A stretch of DNA of 64,000 nt from Macropodus opercularis (Eukaryota > Chordata > Actinopteri > Anabantiformes > Osphronemidae): NCBI GenBank assembly GCA_030770545.1, contig CM061109.1, positions 20,430,001 to 20,494,000 on the forward strand, given 5' to 3'; not shown here. Numbering within the stretch: the first letter of the stretch is position 1. Below are more notes on the stretch, generated by a model. That model did no database searches and was not told the DNA's origin. It saw only the letters and a list, made by a program, of their open reading frames with translations.

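Noticed and set aside
1..64000. A second gene, tRNA or rRNA gene in the window
   Set aside because: Apart from the SINE's degenerate tRNA-like head and the small ORF at 62741-62926, nothing outside titin exons looks like a gene.

Overview
This window is an internal stretch of one giant muscle gene, titin (ttn), read entirely on the minus strand. About 48.9 kb of the 64 kb is coding: roughly 16,300 codons in 100 exons, numbered here t1 (right edge, 5') to t100 (left, 3'). Every exon encodes one or more immunoglobulin-like (Ig) or fibronectin type III (FN3) domains of about 95-103 residues, 164 in all. Neither the start codon nor the stop codon is in the window. The first exon is cut by the right edge, and the gene continues past the left edge.

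The organism is a vertebrate and most likely a ray-finned (teleost) fish. The introns are very short (typically 80-200 bp), and one holds a tRNA-derived SINE of a type common in teleosts. The species, and whether this is ttna or ttnb, cannot be read from the sequence.

Layout in transcription order. (1) 64000-56818: the I-band/A-band junction (Ig-FN3x3, Ig-FN3x2, Ig-FN3x6), with many domains split by an intron. (2) 56739-37349: six seven-domain super-repeats (Ig-FN3-FN3-Ig-FN3-FN3-FN3), matching the known A-band D-zone; called D1-D6. (3) 37261 to the left edge: eleven-domain super-repeats (Ig-FN3x2-Ig-FN3x3-Ig-FN3x3), matching the C-zone; C1-C9 are complete and C10 is present for nine domains. 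A single 17,277-bp exon (10786-28062) carries the last FN3 of C2, all of C3-C7 and the first two domains of C8. The domain register is unbroken, with no frameshift or stop.

The protein is the molecular ruler of the sarcomere. D- and C-zone repeats lie along the thick filament, bind myosin and, in the C-zone, myosin-binding protein C. The departures worth attention are: acidic or Pro/Glu-rich loop expansions in particular FN3 and Ig domains; an LTR-like insertion ending at a splice acceptor; a SINE beginning 12 bp from a splice donor; a small plus-strand ORF of unknown identity in an intron; and several unusual splice junctions. I did not find a new defence, mobile or regulatory system; apart from the repeats and that ORF, the window is explained by titin.
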